Assembly: GCF_001557535.2 (NCBI RefSeq) | Contig: NZ_CP014308.1 | Span: 248,001-312,000 of the forward strand | Length of the DNA: 64,000 bases | Origin: Burkholderia sp. PAMC 26561 | GTDB taxonomy: Bacteria; Pseudomonadota; Gammaproteobacteria; Burkholderiales; Burkholderiaceae | Direction of reading: 5' to 3' | In this document: positions 27,324 to 37,435 of the stretch, piece by piece | Layout of the letters: the number at the start of each line of letters is the position of its first letter | Numbering within the stretch: the first letter of the stretch is position 1 | Program-made: the position numbers and the translations under genes | Notes under the pieces: model-generated | What the model saw: only the letters and a program-made list of their open reading frames with translations | The model's database searches: none | Told to the model about the DNA's origin: nothing

Positions 27324-27672
27324 CGGGAACTGCGGTGGTCAAGGTCCGGGTAGGCCTATCCTGGCACACGAGATTACCGTAGCCCCGATCGTGTTGCGGT
27401 CCGCATCGCACGTAAAATCTAATTGGATCCGTCTTGGTGATTTCGCGCAGATTGCAATCGCTTGGCCGCTTTTCGAAACCACCACGCGACGCCTGCTCGA
27501 CAAGGGGGCGTTTGCGGGATGCGTCGAGAGCCCCTCGCATCGCTTACATGTTGTTACTGCGTGGAAAATGAGCGGATTTGCAAGACAGAAGCACGTGTTG
27601 CATTGCGAGTTGACGACGCTCGTGCGGCACTGACGCGTGCCGCTGCATGTAACCCTGTTCAGGAGGCTCTAG
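27324..27672. other. Intergenic region between two LysR genes
   Basis: 349 bp without a supported gene. A strong AGGAGG for the second LysR lies at its end. Confidence 0.4.
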
Positions 27673-28602
27673 ATGCGCTTCGATGTCGCGGATTTACGCT
27701 TGTTCGTCGCTGTCGCCGAGGCGGGGAGTATCACGCATGGCGCTACGCGCGCCAATCTCGCCCTAGGCTCAGCAAGCGGGCGAATCAAACAGATGGAAGA
27801 GGCGGTCGGCGTGCCCCTTCTTTTGCGCGAGCGCCTGGGAGTTACACCAACCGACGCCGGCCGTACGCTGCTGCGCCATGCGCGAGTGACGCTCGCATCG
27901 ATGCAACGCCTGACCGACGATCTTGGTCAGTTCGCGCACGGACTCAAAGGTACCGTGCGGCTGCTGGCAAACACCAATGCGCTCATTGAGTTCTTACCCA
28001 CGCCAGTGAGCCAGTTCCTCGCCGACAATCCAAATGTCAACATAGAGGTCGAAGAGCGCCTGAGCCATGAAATCGTCGAAGCGTTAATGGACGGCGTGGC
28101 GGATATAGGAATCGTCGCGTCGACCGCGAATATGAGCGGGTTGCAGGCATTCCCGTTCGCGTCAGATCGGCTTTGTGCAGTAGTTCCTGCATCAGCAAGT
28201 GCGTTCGACGGTATGCGGGATATCGCGTTTGAACAGCTGATCCAACACGATTTCGTGGGCTACGGCGCCGATGCATCTATCCAGATCTACCTGGAGGGTC
28301 ACGCTCGGCTGCTGCATAAGCGGATCCGCCAAAGAATTCAGTTACGAAGCTTCGACACTATTTGTCGGCTGGTCGAAAATGGGGTGGGCGTCTCTGTTGT
28401 GCCTGAATCCACCGCTCGCCGTTGCAAACGCACCATGAGCATCCGGACGCTGCGTCTGCGCGACGAATGGGCGGTGCGCGAGATGCGTGTATGCGTCAGC
28501 GAACGTGATGCGCTTCCTACGTTTGCGCGAAAGCTTCTCGATCATTTGACCAAACAAGGCAACGGTTTGAAGGCGCACAAGCCAGCTTCTCTTGGTGAGT
28601 AG
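27673..28602 (+). CDS. LysR-family transcriptional regulator (RipR-like by context)
   Basis: 309 residues, start 7 nt after AGGAGG. Winged-helix N-terminus MRFDVADLRLFVAVAEAGSI, then the effector-binding domain. It lies directly upstream and on the same strand as the citramalyl-CoA lyase/MaoC/CoA-transferase genes. LysR regulators accompany the itaconate degradation operons of Yersinia and Pseudomonas, so it is the likely activator, with itaconate or a CoA ester as inducer (inference from context). Confidence 0.92.
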   Translation: MRFDVADLRLFVAVAEAGSITHGATRANLALGSASGRIKQMEEAVGVPLLLRERLGVTPTDAGRTLLRHARVTLASMQRLTDDLGQFAHGLKGTVRLLANTNALIEFLPTPVSQFLADNPNVNIEVEERLSHEIVEALMDGVADIGIVASTANMSGLQAFPFASDRLCAVVPASASAFDGMRDIAFEQLIQHDFVGYGADASIQIYLEGHARLLHKRIRQRIQLRSFDTICRLVENGVGVSVVPESTARRCKRTMSIRTLRLRDEWAVREMRVCVSERDALPTFARKLLDHLTKQGNGLKAHKPASLGE

Positions 28603-28723
28603 ATGGTCCTCTTGGCCAGCCTTCTACATTTCCGAAGGCTGACACCAAAAATGCCGCATTGTCGGCGCAGTGCATGACGAAGAAAATCAGGGCATCGAAT
28701 CACTCAACAAGGTGCCCAACGTC

Positions 28724-29557
28724 ATGCCGAATCATTCTGTTGTTCGCCAGCGCAGTTGGCTTTTTACGCCAGGAACCCAGCCCGACCGGCTGCTGAGCGC
28801 TGCAAAAAGTCACACCGACATATCGATCTTTGATCTTGAAGATTCTGTTTCGCCCGCCGACAAACGTACGGCACGAAACAATCTGCGCGCGCTGCTCAAC
28901 GCGCCTGCCGACGAATCATTTCCTGCCTTTGCCGTTCGGATCAATTCAACCGCAACGCGGTTTGGACTGGATGATCTTGCCACGCTACTTGATAGCTCCC
29001 GCATGCCGCAATTCATCTTGTTGCCAAAGATTGAATCGGAAGAGCAAGTGGTACAGATCGCGGCTCTTTTAGCGGAAGCAAACCGCTCTGCCGCGCTCGT
29101 TCCTTTGATCGAATCGGCGCGAGGCTTGTCTGCCGTTAGTGCGATTGCGCAGGCTGCACCAAGCGTGACCGCATTGATGTTCGGCGCAGCAGATTTCGCA
29201 TCCGATGTCCGCGCTCAGCCTGAAGCGCTCGCGCTGCAGGTGGCTCGTGTCCGGATCGCGGCGGCATGCGCGCAAGCCGGGATTAGCGCGATTGATGCGC
29301 CCTGTTTTGCCATCCACGATGTCGACCTGCTCAAGGCCGATTTAACGTTCGCCGTCACTAACGGCTTTCGAGGAAAGGCCGCGATCCATCCGTCGCATAT
29401 TGAGTCTATCACCCGTGCGTTCACACCTTCCGGGGATCGCATTGCGTGGGCCAAGCGCGTGCTAGAAGCGAACGATCAGGGCGCGGCAGTCGTCGACGGT
29501 CGCATGGTAGACGAAGCTATTGCCCGAGAAGCGCGCGAAATACTTGCCGCCGCCTAA
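28724..29557 (+). CDS. ripC: CitE-like lyase, probable (S)-citramalyl-CoA lyase
   Basis: 277 residues from the ATG at 28724, with AAGGTG 9 nt upstream; a GTG at 28670 would add 18 residues without a ribosome-binding site. HpcH/HpaI/CitE fold: RSWLFTPGTQPDRL, the Asp/Glu-rich IFDLEDSVSPADK, QFILLPKIES and MFGAADFASDV for Mg and CoA substrate, FRGKAAIHPSHI near the end. It cleaves citramalyl-CoA-type substrates to acetyl-CoA and pyruvate. Followed after 28 bp by the MaoC hydratase and then the CoA-transferase, the same three families as the Yersinia rip itaconate operon. Malyl-CoA-type lyase activity is the alternative. Confidence 0.82.
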   Translation: MPNHSVVRQRSWLFTPGTQPDRLLSAAKSHTDISIFDLEDSVSPADKRTARNNLRALLNAPADESFPAFAVRINSTATRFGLDDLATLLDSSRMPQFILLPKIESEEQVVQIAALLAEANRSAALVPLIESARGLSAVSAIAQAAPSVTALMFGAADFASDVRAQPEALALQVARVRIAAACAQAGISAIDAPCFAIHDVDLLKADLTFAVTNGFRGKAAIHPSHIESITRAFTPSGDRIAWAKRVLEANDQGAAVVDGRMVDEAIAREAREILAAA

Positions 29558-29585
29558 ACACCCCACCCACTTAAGGAGAATCACC

Positions 29586-30113
29586 ATGACCGCCAATATT
29601 TCCGCTTATCGCCAGATCGAGGCCAACCGTTTCCGCGAAACGTCGGGCCTGTACTTCGAGGATTTCGTGCCGGGAAATACCTATGAACACCGGCCCGGAC
29701 GGACCATTACCGACGTCGACAACATCTGGAACACGCTGCTGACGATGAACACACAGCAAGTCCACTTCGACGCAGCGTACGCGGCGAAGACTGAATGGAA
29801 AAAGCTGCTCGTTGACAGCACGTTCACCCTTGCGCTGGTCACGGGCATGAGCGTACGTACAGTGAGCGCGAAGGTCGTTGCAAATCTGGGCTGGGACAAG
29901 GTCCGTGCAACGCATCCGGTCTTCGCTGGCGACACGCTGTACGCCGAATCGACGGTTATATCAAAGCGCGAATCGAAGAGCCGCCCAACGCAAGGCATCG
30001 TCACCGTCGAGACGAAAGGCATCAACCAGGAAGGGAAGGTCGTGATGACATTCGAACGCACCATGTTGGTCTACAAACGCGGCCAGTCGCCCGAAGCGGA
30101 TGCTAACTACTGA
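29586..30113 (+). CDS. ripB: MaoC-family hydratase, probable itaconyl-CoA hydratase
   Basis: 175 residues, ATG 7 nt after AAGGAG. Single hot-dog domain: GLYFEDFVPGNTYEHRPGRT, the NTQQVHFDAAYA segment with the catalytic His/Asp region of MaoC hydratases, and HPVFAGDTLYAESTV. It hydrates an enoyl-CoA. Between a citramalyl-CoA lyase-like gene and a class I CoA-transferase, the best fit is itaconyl-CoA (or mesaconyl-CoA) hydration to citramalyl-CoA. Substrate assignment is from context. Confidence 0.82.
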   Translation: MTANISAYRQIEANRFRETSGLYFEDFVPGNTYEHRPGRTITDVDNIWNTLLTMNTQQVHFDAAYAAKTEWKKLLVDSTFTLALVTGMSVRTVSAKVVANLGWDKVRATHPVFAGDTLYAESTVISKRESKSRPTQGIVTVETKGINQEGKVVMTFERTMLVYKRGQSPEADANY

Positions 30114-30163
30114 TCGATGCACCTTCAGGGGCCGATTGCCAACCACGAACACAGAGAAACATC

Positions 30164-31495
30164 ATGAATATCAAACTGAACGTAGAAGAACTTTACAAGA
30201 GCAAACTCGCAACGCCAGCCCAGGCAATTTCGACGCTGCGCAGTGATTCGGCGATTGCCCTTGGCATGGCCATGTCGCAGCCGCCAGCACTGCTGGAAGC
30301 GCTGGGCGAACGCGCGGCAGCGGGCGATATTGACGCATTGAAAGTCTATTATTTCCACTCCGAAGAATTTTTGCGCAAGAGCCTGCTGCGCTACTCACTC
30401 ATGGGTCGCATTCAGCCGCACTGCATGTTTATGGGTGCGCCAGAGCGTGAATTGATCAAGCTCGGAGTAGCGGACGGCGACCGGAAGGTAGTCTATTTCG
30501 TGCCGAATACATTTAGCCAATCTCCGCGACTTTTTGCGGACCATATTCCGATCGATACGATGCTCGTCATGGTTTCACCGATGGACGCGAACGGATATTT
30601 CACTTTCGGCACGAACAACGACTACACCAGCGGCGTCGCGCGCGCGGCGCGTCGGTTGATCGTCGAGGTCAATCCCAATATGCCGCGTGTGTTCGGGGAC
30701 TCTCTGATCCACATCTCCGAAGTCGACGCCATTGTGGAATCCAATCATTCCATTCCCGAATTGAACCCCAAAGCACCGACGCAGGAAGACAAAGTGATCA
30801 GCGCCGCTATTGCTGAGCTCATCACCGACGGTGCCTGCCTCCAAATGGGTATTGGCGCGCTGCCCAACGCCGTGTGCAGCGCGCTTGCAAGCCACAAGCA
30901 TCTTGGCATCCATACTGAGTTGCTCACGCCTGGCTTGGTCGACCTGATTCAGCGAGGCGCGGTTGACAATTCTCGCAAGACGCTCAATCGCGGTAAATCC
31001 GTGTTCACGTTCGCGATGGGCAACAAGGCAATGTATGACTTTATGAACGATAACCCGACTGTGGAAAGCTACCCTGTCAATTACGTCAACGACCCGCATG
31101 TGATTTCACAAAACGACAACGTCGTTTCGGTGAACTCGACCATCGAGATGGACCTGACGGGAGCGTGTAATTCCGAACATGTCAAAGGGCACCAGTACAG
31201 CGCCACCGGCGGTCAACTCGACTTTGTTCGGGGCGCATATGCATCGCGGGGCGGCAAGTCAATCATCGCGTTTCACTCAACCGTAGGTGCGAGCCATGTG
31301 TCGAAGATTGTTGCTCGCTTGAATGGTCCTGTCACGACGCCGCGCACTGATACGCATCTGGTCGTGACCGAATACGGCGTAGCCAATCTGAAAGGCTTGT
31401 CTTCGACCGAACGCGCCAAAGCGCTGATCCGGCTCGCTCATCCCGACGTTCGCGAAACTCTGAACGCGCAGGCCCGCGAACTGCACCTTCTTTGA
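30164..31495 (+). CDS. ripA: Class I CoA-transferase (Cat1/4-hydroxybutyrate type), probable itaconate CoA-transferase
   Basis: 443 residues, about the size of Yersinia RipA. Acetyl-CoA hydrolase/transferase fold: [15 protein letters not shown] and [13 protein letters not shown] early, [12 protein letters not shown] at the CoA site, and the catalytic Glu in [27 protein letters not shown] and [12 protein letters not shown] follow. It activates a carboxylic acid with CoA from acetyl- or succinyl-CoA. The lyase, hydratase, CoA-transferase order matches itaconate dissimilation. A plain acetate or 4-hydroxybutyrate transferase is the alternative. Confidence 0.83.
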   Translation: MNIKLNVEELYKSKLATPAQAISTLRSDSAIALGMAMSQPPALLEALGERAAAGDIDALKVYYFHSEEFLRKSLLRYSLMGRIQPHCMFMGAPERELIKLGVADGDRKVVYFVPNTFSQSPRLFADHIPIDTMLVMVSPMDANGYFTFGTNNDYTSGVARAARRLIVEVNPNMPRVFGDSLIHISEVDAIVESNHSIPELNPKAPTQEDKVISAAIAELITDGACLQMGIGALPNAVCSALASHKHLGIHTELLTPGLVDLIQRGAVDNSRKTLNRGKSVFTFAMGNKAMYDFMNDNPTVESYPVNYVNDPHVISQNDNVVSVNSTIEMDLTGACNSEHVKGHQYSATGGQLDFVRGAYASRGGKSIIAFHSTVGASHVSKIVARLNGPVTTPRTDTHLVVTEYGVANLKGLSSTERAKALIRLAHPDVRETLNAQARELHLL

Positions 31496-31509
31496 TATTG
31501 AGACACACC

Positions 31510-33228
31510 GTGAGCAATAATTTAGCTGACTACCTTACGAAGACACTCGAGGCAGCAGGTGTTACGAAAATCTGGGGCGTTACGGGTGACAGCCTGAACG
31601 GCCTGTCCGCCAGCCTCGAAAAAGTCGAATCGATTAGCTGGATGCACACTCGGCACGAAGAAAGTGCTGCGTTCGCCGCCGGAGCCGAAGCAGCGGTGAC
31701 AGGGCGATTGGCGGTATGCGCAGGAAGTTGCGGCCCTGGGAATCTGCATCTTATCAACGGTCTTTTCGACTGCCACCGCAATCACGTTCCTGTACTCGCC
31801 ATCGCCGCCCATATCCCATCCACCGAGATTGGGCTTGGCTATTTTCAAGAGACTCATCCTACAGAACTCTTTAAAGAATGCAGTCACTACGTCGAACTGG
31901 TAACCAGCGCCGACCAGTTCCCACGTGTACTCGAACGTGCAATGCGCACCGCGATCACCGAGCGGGGCGTGGCTGTGATTGTCTTGCCAGGAGACGTCGC
32001 CCTAGGCGACGCACCCTCTACGATGCCGACTTGGGTTGACGCAGATCCGCCCACTATTGTGCCAGCTGAATTCGATCTGAACCGTCTCGCGGATTTGCTA
32101 AATGATTCGAGCGCCGTGACCATGCTCTGCGGCAGCGGATGCGCGGACGCACACGATGAAATTGTTGCTTTTGCGGATACACTCGCCGCGCCCGTCGTGC
32201 ACGCACTGCGCGGAAAGGAGTACGTAGAGCACGACAATCCATTCGACGTTGGTATGACGGGTTTCATCGGCTTCAGTTCTGGTTATCACGCCATGATGTC
32301 CTGCGAAACCTTGGTTATGCTGGGTACGGATTTCCCCTACCGGAATTTCTACCCGCCGAAAGCGAAGATCATCCAGATCGATATTCGCGGCAGTGCGCTC
32401 GGAAAGCGGACACCTCTTGCACTTGGGCTGGTAGGCGGTGTCCGTGAAACTATCGAGGCACTTTTGCCGCGGCTGACAGTGAAAAGCGATCGTCGGTTTC
32501 TCGAAAACGCTAAGAAGCACTATGCGGTAGCGCGCAAAGACCTAGACGAATACGCGCGTCCTTCGCCCCCGGGACGGCCGATCCATCCGCAATACCTAAC
32601 CCGGCTGTTAGATGAAATTGCGGATAAAGACGCCATTTTTACGGCTGATGTCGGCACACCGACGCTCTGGGCGGCAAGATATCTCACAATGAACGGGTCA
32701 AGGAAGCTGATCGGATCGTTTAATCACGGTTCGATGGCCAATGCTATGCCCCAGGCACTGGGAGCGCAGGCGGCGCAACCTGAGCGGCAAGTGATCTCAT
32801 TGTCGGGCGATGGTGGTTTGTCCATGTTGCTTGGTGATCTGCTGAGCGCCCGCCAGCTAAACTTGCCGATCAAGGTTGTCGTGTTTAACAACAGTTCATT
32901 AGGCTTCGTCGCGATGGAGATGAAGGCGGGCGGCTACCTTGATACCGGCACCGATCTAAGCGCCACCAATTTCGCAGCGATCGCGGAAGGCGCGGGAATC
33001 TACAGTATCCGCGTCGAAAAATCGGAAGATTTGCTGGACGCGTTGGAGCGGGCGCTGGCGCGTCCCGGTCCCGTTCTCGTCGACGTGGTCACAGCGAAAC
33101 ACGAGATCGCATTGCCCCCTAAGGTACAGTGGGCTCAGGCAAAGGGCTTTAGTTTGTACATGATTCGAGCGGTGCTGAACGGGCGAGCTGATGAAGTTGT
33201 CGAACTGGCGAACACGTACTTTCGCTAA
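31510..33228 (+). CDS. ThDP-dependent pyruvate oxidase/dehydrogenase (PoxB-like)
   Basis: 572 residues from the GTG at 31510, the same length as E. coli PoxB; a TTG at 31492 inside the end of the CoA-transferase is an alternative. Three-domain ThDP enzyme: N-terminal Glu in [13 protein letters not shown], a central FAD/nucleotide domain with [17 protein letters not shown], and the C-terminal ThDP motif [15 protein letters not shown] ending in NN. PoxB oxidises pyruvate to acetate and CO2 with electrons to quinone. Its position 14 bp after the CoA-transferase suggests use of the pyruvate made by citramalyl-CoA cleavage, which would return acetate. Another oxo-acid decarboxylase is possible. 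Confidence 0.82.
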   Translation: MSNNLADYLTKTLEAAGVTKIWGVTGDSLNGLSASLEKVESISWMHTRHEESAAFAAGAEAAVTGRLAVCAGSCGPGNLHLINGLFDCHRNHVPVLAIAAHIPSTEIGLGYFQETHPTELFKECSHYVELVTSADQFPRVLERAMRTAITERGVAVIVLPGDVALGDAPSTMPTWVDADPPTIVPAEFDLNRLADLLNDSSAVTMLCGSGCADAHDEIVAFADTLAAPVVHALRGKEYVEHDNPFDVGMTGFIGFSSGYHAMMSCETLVMLGTDFPYRNFYPPKAKIIQIDIRGSALGKRTPLALGLVGGVRETIEALLPRLTVKSDRRFLENAKKHYAVARKDLDEYARPSPPGRPIHPQYLTRLLDEIADKDAIFTADVGTPTLWAARYLTMNGSRKLIGSFNHGSMANAMPQALGAQAAQPERQVISLSGDGGLSMLLGDLLSARQLNLPIKVVVFNNSSLGFVAMEMKAGGYLDTGTDLSATNFAAIAEGAGIYSIRVEKSEDLLDALERALARPGPVLVDVVTAKHEIALPPKVQWAQAKGFSLYMIRAVLNGRADEVVELANTYFR

Positions 33229-33277
33229 CTTCCCAAGCGAAGTTTGATGTTCATTTATCGTGCGCCTAGGAGCTAAT

Positions 33278-33706
33278 ATGGAACATCTGCACGAAATGCC
33301 CCACTCGCCGCAACGACGGCTTATCGTCGATTTTTACCGAGCGATCGCCGCGCACGATATTGAACTGTTGCGCACAGTTGTATCTCGCGATTGGCAATAT
33401 ATTCCTGCGATATCCGATGACCAGTTTGGCCCTGACCAGTTGATTCCGGCGTTTAAAAGGCTGGCGTTCGGGCTGCGCAAAATGAAGATTGATCTGCTCG
33501 ATGTTCTCGTCAGCGACGACCGCGTCGCCGTTCGTGCCAGTGTTTCTGGAACGCAAACCGGTCCGATAATCGGCGTGGCGGCGACGTCAAAACCGATCAA
33601 GTTCGCTGTTCATGCCTTTCACGAAGTGAAAAACGGCAAAATCATGCGGACGTGGCATCTCGAGGATTGGCTCAGTGTGTTCCAACAAATCGGCAGGACG
33701 CCCTGA
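33278..33706 (+). CDS. SnoaL-like polyketide cyclase/ester cyclase family protein
   Basis: 142 residues from the ATG at 33278, behind AGGAG. NTF2-like fold features: LIVDFYRAIAAHDIELLRTV near the start and an alternating beta-sheet with VHAFHEVKNGKIMRTWHLED at the end, typical of SnoaL/ester cyclase proteins. Many are small hydrolases or isomerases of unknown substrate. It lies ~50 bp after the PoxB-like gene on the same strand and is probably in its operon. No catalytic role can be assigned. Confidence 0.75.
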   Translation: MEHLHEMPHSPQRRLIVDFYRAIAAHDIELLRTVVSRDWQYIPAISDDQFGPDQLIPAFKRLAFGLRKMKIDLLDVLVSDDRVAVRASVSGTQTGPIIGVAATSKPIKFAVHAFHEVKNGKIMRTWHLEDWLSVFQQIGRTP

Positions 33707-33921
33707 CCTTTCTTACTAATTTGCTTTTAGATTGGGTGCCTGATTGTCGGACCATAGCGTAGGCGCTCGCTTAAGACACGATGGTCATTTTGAGAGGAGT
33801 AAGCAAAATATCGAGCGTCCCGCACAACGGCAGCGCGCTATTCGCCGTCTATAGTGCCTTAGACATTTACGCTAACGGAAATATCAAAAAGGCGTCCGCG
33901 ATATTCAACTAAGGAGATCAC

Positions 33922-35286
33922 GATGTCCGCAACTACTTTCGAAAATTTGATTATGTTTTTTTAGGTGACGGGAAAGGCGGAAAATCGCTCGCCATGGAAC
34001 TTTCAAAATTAGGAACGGTTGGCCGTCGTCGAAGAAGGAATGATCGGCGGATCGTCCATCAACATTGCATGTATCCCAGCAAAGGCGCTTATCCAGAGTG
34101 CGCGCCTGATGCACGCGGTTCGCTCGGCTGACGCCACTACGCACGGCACCGATGACAAGAAAGTCAACATGAAGAAGTGCATCGCCACGTTCGCGCCATC
34201 GTTGACGGATGGTCAACACTAACCAGAAAGCGTTCGATGCCGCTGGATTCGATCTGATCCTCGGTACAGGCAGTTCCATCGCGCCGCGTACCGTGCGCGT
34301 CGCTGTGGGGTAGGTGGCGAGCGAGTCGTCGAAGGAACGCACGTCTTTATCAATACTGGCACGTACGTCGCGATTCCCAATGTCCCAGGCCTGCGCGACG
34401 CTCAACCCATGACGCACGTTGAAGCACTTGCCCTCGAACATTTGCCTGAACATCTGATCGTTGTAGGTGGTGGCTACATTGGCTTGGAAATGGCGCAAGC
34501 ATTCCGGCGCCTGGGCAGCAAAGTCACTGTACTGCAAGAAGCGGCCCGCGTTGCGATGCGAGAAGGCACCGACGTCACGGACGAAATCGAAGCGGCGTTT
34601 CGCGAGGAAGGCATCGATGTGCGAGTATCCGTGCAAATGACGCGTCAGCGGCCGCTCGGGGCAATTGTCAATGTTGACCTTGCCGATGGCACTCGTGTCA
34701 GTGGTACCGAGATTCTTTGCGACGGGCCGCATTTCGCGCACGCAGCGCATTGGGATGGACGCGGCAGGTGTCGAACTCGAGGCGCGTGGCTTCGTGAACG
34801 TGGACGAGCGACTCTCGACGTCAGCAGATAATACGTGGGCAATTGGCGAAGTCGCTGGCACACCGATGTTCACTCAAGCGTCGTTCGATGACTACCGCGT
34901 GCTAAAGTCGTAGCTCTCCGGTGGCACAGTGACGACCCGCAGCCGCGTCATCCCCTACGCGCTGTTCGTGGAACCGAAACTTGGCCGGATCGGCCCCAAC
35001 GAAACTGATGCCGCGAGCCTGGGCATGGCGGTGCGTGTTGTCAAATTGCCGGTGGCGGGCATTCCGCGCGCGCCAACGAAGGCGATACGCACGGGTTCAT
35101 GAAGGCGATCATAGCGGCGGACTCAGATCAAATTTTCGGCTTTACGATAGCAGGTTCGCAAGCCGGCGAGATTGTAACGACGGTTCAAATGGCAATGCTG
35201 GGCAAACTGCCGTACACCGCCGTACGCGACGCGATCATCTCGCATCCGACGCTTGGCCCTGACGGAAAACCGGATGGCTTCATAAT
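33922..35286 (+). pseudogene. Disrupted FAD/NAD(P) disulfide oxidoreductase (mercuric/dihydrolipoamide reductase family)
   Basis: Pieces in several frames reconstruct one flavoprotein in order. MSATTFE; then FDYVFLGDGKGGKSLAMEL (FAD site); VVEEGMIGGSSINIACIPAK (redox site, first Cys replaced by Ser); LIVVGGGYIGLEMAQAF (NAD site); NTWAIGEVAGTPMFTQASFD (second FAD motif); and the dimerisation domain VEPKLGRIGPNE through GEIVTTVQMAML. At least four frameshifts and several in-frame stops separate them. A ribosome-binding site (AAGGAGA) still precedes the old start. The tail changes identity after SHPTLGPDGKPDG, where EF-hand-like sequence begins. Confidence 0.85.
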
Positions 35287-35562
35287 GAAAGCAAGTTTTG
35301 AATCTGTCGCACAGCAATTTGGTGAGACGATAGTTCAAGCAGATCAACTTTTTCAAGCTCTTGGTGCAAACACGGACGGTCTCTTGTCGCATGACCAGTT
35401 TATGAACGGCATCGTCGGCGCCCTAAAAAATGCTGACAGCGCAATTTCGTAAACGATCATGACGTCGATGGACGTGGACGGCAATGGGATTGTGAGCGAG
35501 ACGGAATATGTAAACTACGAAACAGCATTCATCGCTGCCGAAAAGCCAATCGTTAAAAGCTA
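35287..35562 (+). pseudogene. EF-hand protein remnant fused to the broken flavoprotein
   Basis: In-frame with the last flavoprotein piece until a TAA near 35450, then continuing. LFQALGANTDGLLSHDQFMN resembles a decayed EF-hand, and after the stop MTSMDVDGNGIVSETEYVNY has a good calcium-loop pattern (D-D-N-I-E). The parent was probably a Ca-binding EF-hand protein. Joining to the oxidoreductase looks like a deletion junction, not a working fusion. Confidence 0.6.
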
Positions 35563-35687
35563 AGCGAGTTTCCTTCGCCCACTCGGGATTTGGCTTCGAA
35601 GGCTCGAGGGAACTGGTTCGGTCGCGCACATTCCCTCGCCCCTGAGACGCGAAGAAGGTATTGGGTCCGAGATCTTGTTCGCTGCAA

Positions 35688-36332
35688 TCAAGGCACGCGC
35701 GCGATCAACTGATGATGCGCGTCCCGGCCGATCCTGCCGCGCAGTTTCCCATGCGCAAGTCCATCCGAGTGATAGACAATCAGAATGGCATTCTCGTGCG
35801 TAAGTACTTTAGGAGCAGTGACCGTCACCCTAGCCGCACCGCTGGAATCGGCCTTAAACGTGTTCTTTATACCGGTGCCATCGAGTGGGCTGAAACCGAT
35901 CGGCTGTTGATCGAAATGATTTTCAAACAAACTATAGCGCGGGCCCGGCACCAGTCCCGCTAGCTGTACCGCCACCGTTTCGCGACCATCTGAAAGCGGC
36001 GTGAGTCTTGCGGCTCCTCTCGCACCAAGCCACTGCCCCAAGTTCATATGCAAGGGTTTGCGGATAGCGGAGTAAACGGGTAGCACCGGCGAATCCGACA
36101 CTCGCGCATTCCTAAGTCCGACGATATGGAAAATTCCTTGAGCGCCGACCGCAGCCGCTGCGTCGTTGTCGATAACGAATACTTGCGGATCGATCGCAAC
36201 CGGCAAGCCGACCTCAGCAGAAAAAAACGCTGCGTGCGTCTCAAACGGAAGCTCCGTTGTCGACTGCGCATGTGTGCCGGTGGTCATGCCAAGAAAGCTC
36301 AGGGCGATCAAAACGCCTTTCAGACACTGCAT
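35688..36332 (-). CDS. Exported protein of unknown function
   Basis: 214 residues. Residues 1-22 form a signal peptide (GVLIALSFLGMTTGTHA). The mature part is rich in beta-strand pattern, with LVPGPRYSLFENHFDQQPIG and NAILIVYHSDGLAHGKLRG near the end. This looks like a small periplasmic beta-sandwich of the kind found next to copper or redox genes, but I do not recognise a characterised family. It is on the same strand as the DUF302 and TlpA-like genes ~500 bp upstream. Confidence 0.7.
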   Translation of the reverse strand: MQCLKGVLIALSFLGMTTGTHAQSTTELPFETHAAFFSAEVGLPVAIDPQVFVIDNDAAAAVGAQGIFHIVGLRNARVSDSPVLPVYSAIRKPLHMNLGQWLGARGAARLTPLSDGRETVAVQLAGLVPGPRYSLFENHFDQQPIGFSPLDGTGIKNTFKADSSGAARVTVTAPKVLTHENAILIVYHSDGLAHGKLRGRIGRDAHHQLIARVP

Positions 36333-36847
36333 GGATTGTTCTCTTTCCGTAACGTAGCTTCAATGTTATTCGCGACCCGCACCGTATCACTTGACCCGGA
36401 CCGTTTGCAATAAAGCCAACTGCATGGCACAGCGATCGGCCTGGCGAGACCGTTCGCTTAACCACCGCGATAATCTTCGATCGCAGGAGATAGATGAGAA
36501 TTGTCACATGAACGGGTCTTGTTCGATCCCGACTCGGATGTGCTTCCCGTGCTTTTGCCATAATCCGTTTCATGAGCCACGCTTGGCGGCCTATCCAAGT
36601 TTTCTTTCGTCGCGGCATTAGCCACTGTGTTGGCCCTGGAATCAGGATAGTGCACATCGCTGAGCGGAGAGAGTCCTGCCATTTCGGCCGCGATTAGTTC
36701 CGCTCGTACCTGTGGGCGTGAAATAGGTGAATGGTCGAAAGAGTGAATCCACTATACGGGCGGCATATAGCCCTGGATTAGGCGAGATCATCTCGTCTTA
36801 ATGCTCTGCGTCTCATTCAACCCTTGGCCTTCGTTCATTACATGCAG
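36333..36847. other. Intergenic region
   Basis: 515 bp between the exported protein gene and the DUF302 gene with no supported gene; only shadow frames. It should contain the promoter of the exported protein (minus strand). Confidence 0.35.
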
Positions 36848-37360
36848 TCAGTCTTGTCCGACAACCGTACGCAGCAACGCCGGAGTTTGCTTTAAGGCCG
36901 CATACACTTGCGGATCGATCGTATAGTCGCGGCCGAGTGCGATAGTGACATCCTGATAATCCACGTGCACGCCATGTTCGGCGTCTTCCCAGACCACCGC
37001 CTTCAACGGCAGTTCCAATGCAGCATGCGGATTAGCCGCCATGACTGGCGTTCCGGCCTTCGGGTTTCCGAAAAGGAAAACCCGCGTAGGTCTTAGCGAC
37101 ATTCCGGCGCCGGTCGCGGCGGCGCTTTGATCGATATCGGCGAAAAGCGTTACGCCTCGCGATGCTAGGGCAGCCTTGAGCCGCGACACGGTCGTCTGAA
37201 AGTCGTATTTGCTTTGTAAGGTAAGCACGGAGGACGGGTGTTCGCCAGCGGTTCCAGCATGTGCGGTCATGGCAGATGTCATACAGAAAGCTACAAAAAG
37301 AGCCCCGCAGTATGCACGCCGTGTGTAACTGCGAGAAAGTCGCGTGATGTGATCAGTCAT
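36848..37360 (-). CDS. DUF302 family exported protein
   Basis: 170 residues with an N-terminal signal (CGALFVAFCMTSAMTAHA). DUF302 core: LTLQSKYDFQTTVSRLKAAL, GVTLFADIDQSAAA, RVFLFGNPKAGTPVM and LPLKAVVWED are the classic blocks. The domain is widespread in proteobacteria and its function is unsettled. It follows the TlpA-like gene by ~75 bp on the same strand and probably shares its transcript. A decayed duplicate, together with the TlpA 3' end, is at 39355-39775. Confidence 0.92.
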   Translation of the reverse strand: MTDHITRLSRSYTRRAYCGALFVAFCMTSAMTAHAGTAGEHPSSVLTLQSKYDFQTTVSRLKAALASRGVTLFADIDQSAAATGAGMSLRPTRVFLFGNPKAGTPVMAANPHAALELPLKAVVWEDAEHGVHVDYQDVTIALGRDYTIDPQVYAALKQTPALLRTVVGQD

Positions 37361-37435
37361 TGTCCCGTCCTAAGCGAAGGTTCCGTCGTCTTATTGGTCC
37401 GTGCAGCAAGCGGCGCTTTGTAACGTCGCCTAAAG

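Noticed and set aside
33905..34873. Long minus-strand open frame (322 codons) opposite the broken flavoprotein
   Set aside because: It is the antisense shadow of a readable flavoprotein pseudogene on the plus strand, its translation has no recognisable domain and it lacks a ribosome-binding site.
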